This document shows positions 63,785 through 64,000 of a stretch of 64,000 bases of DNA, piece after piece (positions within the stretch are counted from its first letter, which is position 1; every line of letters starts with the position of its first letter). The notes beneath the pieces are model-generated. The model saw only the letters and a program-made list of their open reading frames with translations. It did no database searches and was not told the DNA's origin. The translations under genes were made by a program, and so were the position numbers. Source of the DNA: Flavobacteriales bacterium (lineage in GTDB: Bacteria > Bacteroidota > Bacteroidia > Flavobacteriales_E > Vicingaceae). The stretch is taken from NCBI GenBank assembly GCA_905339165.1, contig CAJPFH010000035.1, positions 1 to 64,000 on the forward strand, read 5' to 3'.

Positions 63785-64000
63785 TTATTTTGCTTCATCG
63801 TTTTTTCTCATAAACTCTACTATGCTTCTTGCCTCTTCATCACTTAAATTTTGATTAGGCATTCTGACTAAACATAGTTCCAACTGGGCTTGTATTTCTG
63901 GGTCCTTTTCAATCATCGGATCTGGATTGGTTATAAAATTCATAATCCAATACAATTCTCTTTTTTTGGTTACCCCTTTCCAACCAGGACCTACTAATTT
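63785..64000 (-). CDS. Monohaem c-type cytochrome, C-terminal part (5' end beyond the window)
   Basis: Reading the minus strand, 71 residues are visible up to a TAA at 63785: LVGPGWKGVTKKRELYWIMN ... LVRMPNQNLSDEEARSIVEFM. The Gly-Pro-x-Trp-x-Gly region and the Met of LVRMPNQ (axial ligand candidate) with the final helix SDEEARSIVEFMR are typical of small cytochromes c; the CxxCH motif should lie just beyond the edge. It is 19 bases upstream of nosZ and co-directional, so it is the probable electron donor to NosZ or part of the nos operon. Confidence 0.85.
   Translation of the reverse strand, partial: KLVGPGWKGVTKKRELYWIMNFITNPDPMIEKDPEIQAQLELCLVRMPNQNLSDEEARSIVEFMRKNDEAK

Noticed and set aside
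1-64000. tRNA, rRNA, CRISPR arrays, prophage genes or IS transposases
   Set aside because: I read the gaps and found no cloverleaf, repeat-spacer pattern, integrase or transposase; only the small MITE-like element at 52087-52191 suggests mobility.

Overview
The window is a stretch of AT-rich chromosome from a member of the Bacteroidota, most likely a Flavobacteriales/Chitinophagales-type environmental bacterium; I cannot place it more closely. Three things point there: many genes have the Bacteroidota -7 promoter box TAnnTTTG instead of a sigma70 -10 box; type IX secretion (T9SS) parts (PorT, PorX) occur with several T9SS-sorted cargo proteins; and lipid A genes include the LpxC-FabZ fusion typical of the phylum. 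I see no tRNA, rRNA, CRISPR array, prophage or intact insertion sequence.

Layout. 1-8.4 kb: the end of a T9SS-sorted protein closed by a 50-bp palindrome, dipeptide epimerase, PIN-PhoH ATPase, DUF4294 and DUF2400 proteins, guaB and a double-parvulin chaperone. 8.4-14.6 kb: ubiE-porT, an FAD oxidoreductase, a TrmH-type methylase and a TamL-like barrel lipoprotein. 14.6-19.2 kb: fbaB-accD, rpsO, pnp. 19.2-26.5 kb (minus strand): a DUF3352/beta-propeller protein, a lipoprotein, and the operon porX-tsaE-ald-DUF4258-like. 26.5-31.8 kb: HD hydrolase, then lpxD-lpxC/fabZ-lpxA-ABC ATPase. 31.8-35.3 kb: a signalling cassette of universal stress protein, PAS histidine kinase and a receiver-CRP fusion. 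35.4-43.9 kb (minus strand): a subtilase and a cobalamin locus headed by a B12 riboswitch, with a TonB receptor, two T9SS-exported proteins and a propeller lipoprotein. 44-48.8 kb (minus strand): vWA/TonB-C fusion, AMP nucleosidase, holA, methyltransferase, thioredoxin-like protein. 48.8-56 kb: HsdR-N-like protein, a second subtilase, DUF5606, M3 peptidase and a lipase-like hydrolase. 56-64 kb: a nitrous oxide reduction island with a His-rich membrane protein and fasciclin lipoprotein converging on cytochrome c-nosZ-nosL-nosD-nosF-nosY.

How the parts fit. The organism appears to make menaquinone and lipid A, to export proteases and B12-handling proteins through T9SS under PorX control, and to use N2O as an electron acceptor through a clade II-type NosZ. 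The receiver-CRP regulator is a plausible redox regulator, but no binding site was found to link it to nos. The most interesting signals are the B12 locus, where surface proteins carry T9SS tails; a NosL that looks like a membrane module fused to a complete lipoprotein precursor; an intrinsic hairpin between nosZ and nosL; divergent genes sharing the bases of their start codons; promoters so close to lpxD and tamL that their mRNAs should be nearly leaderless; and a 105-bp MITE-like element.
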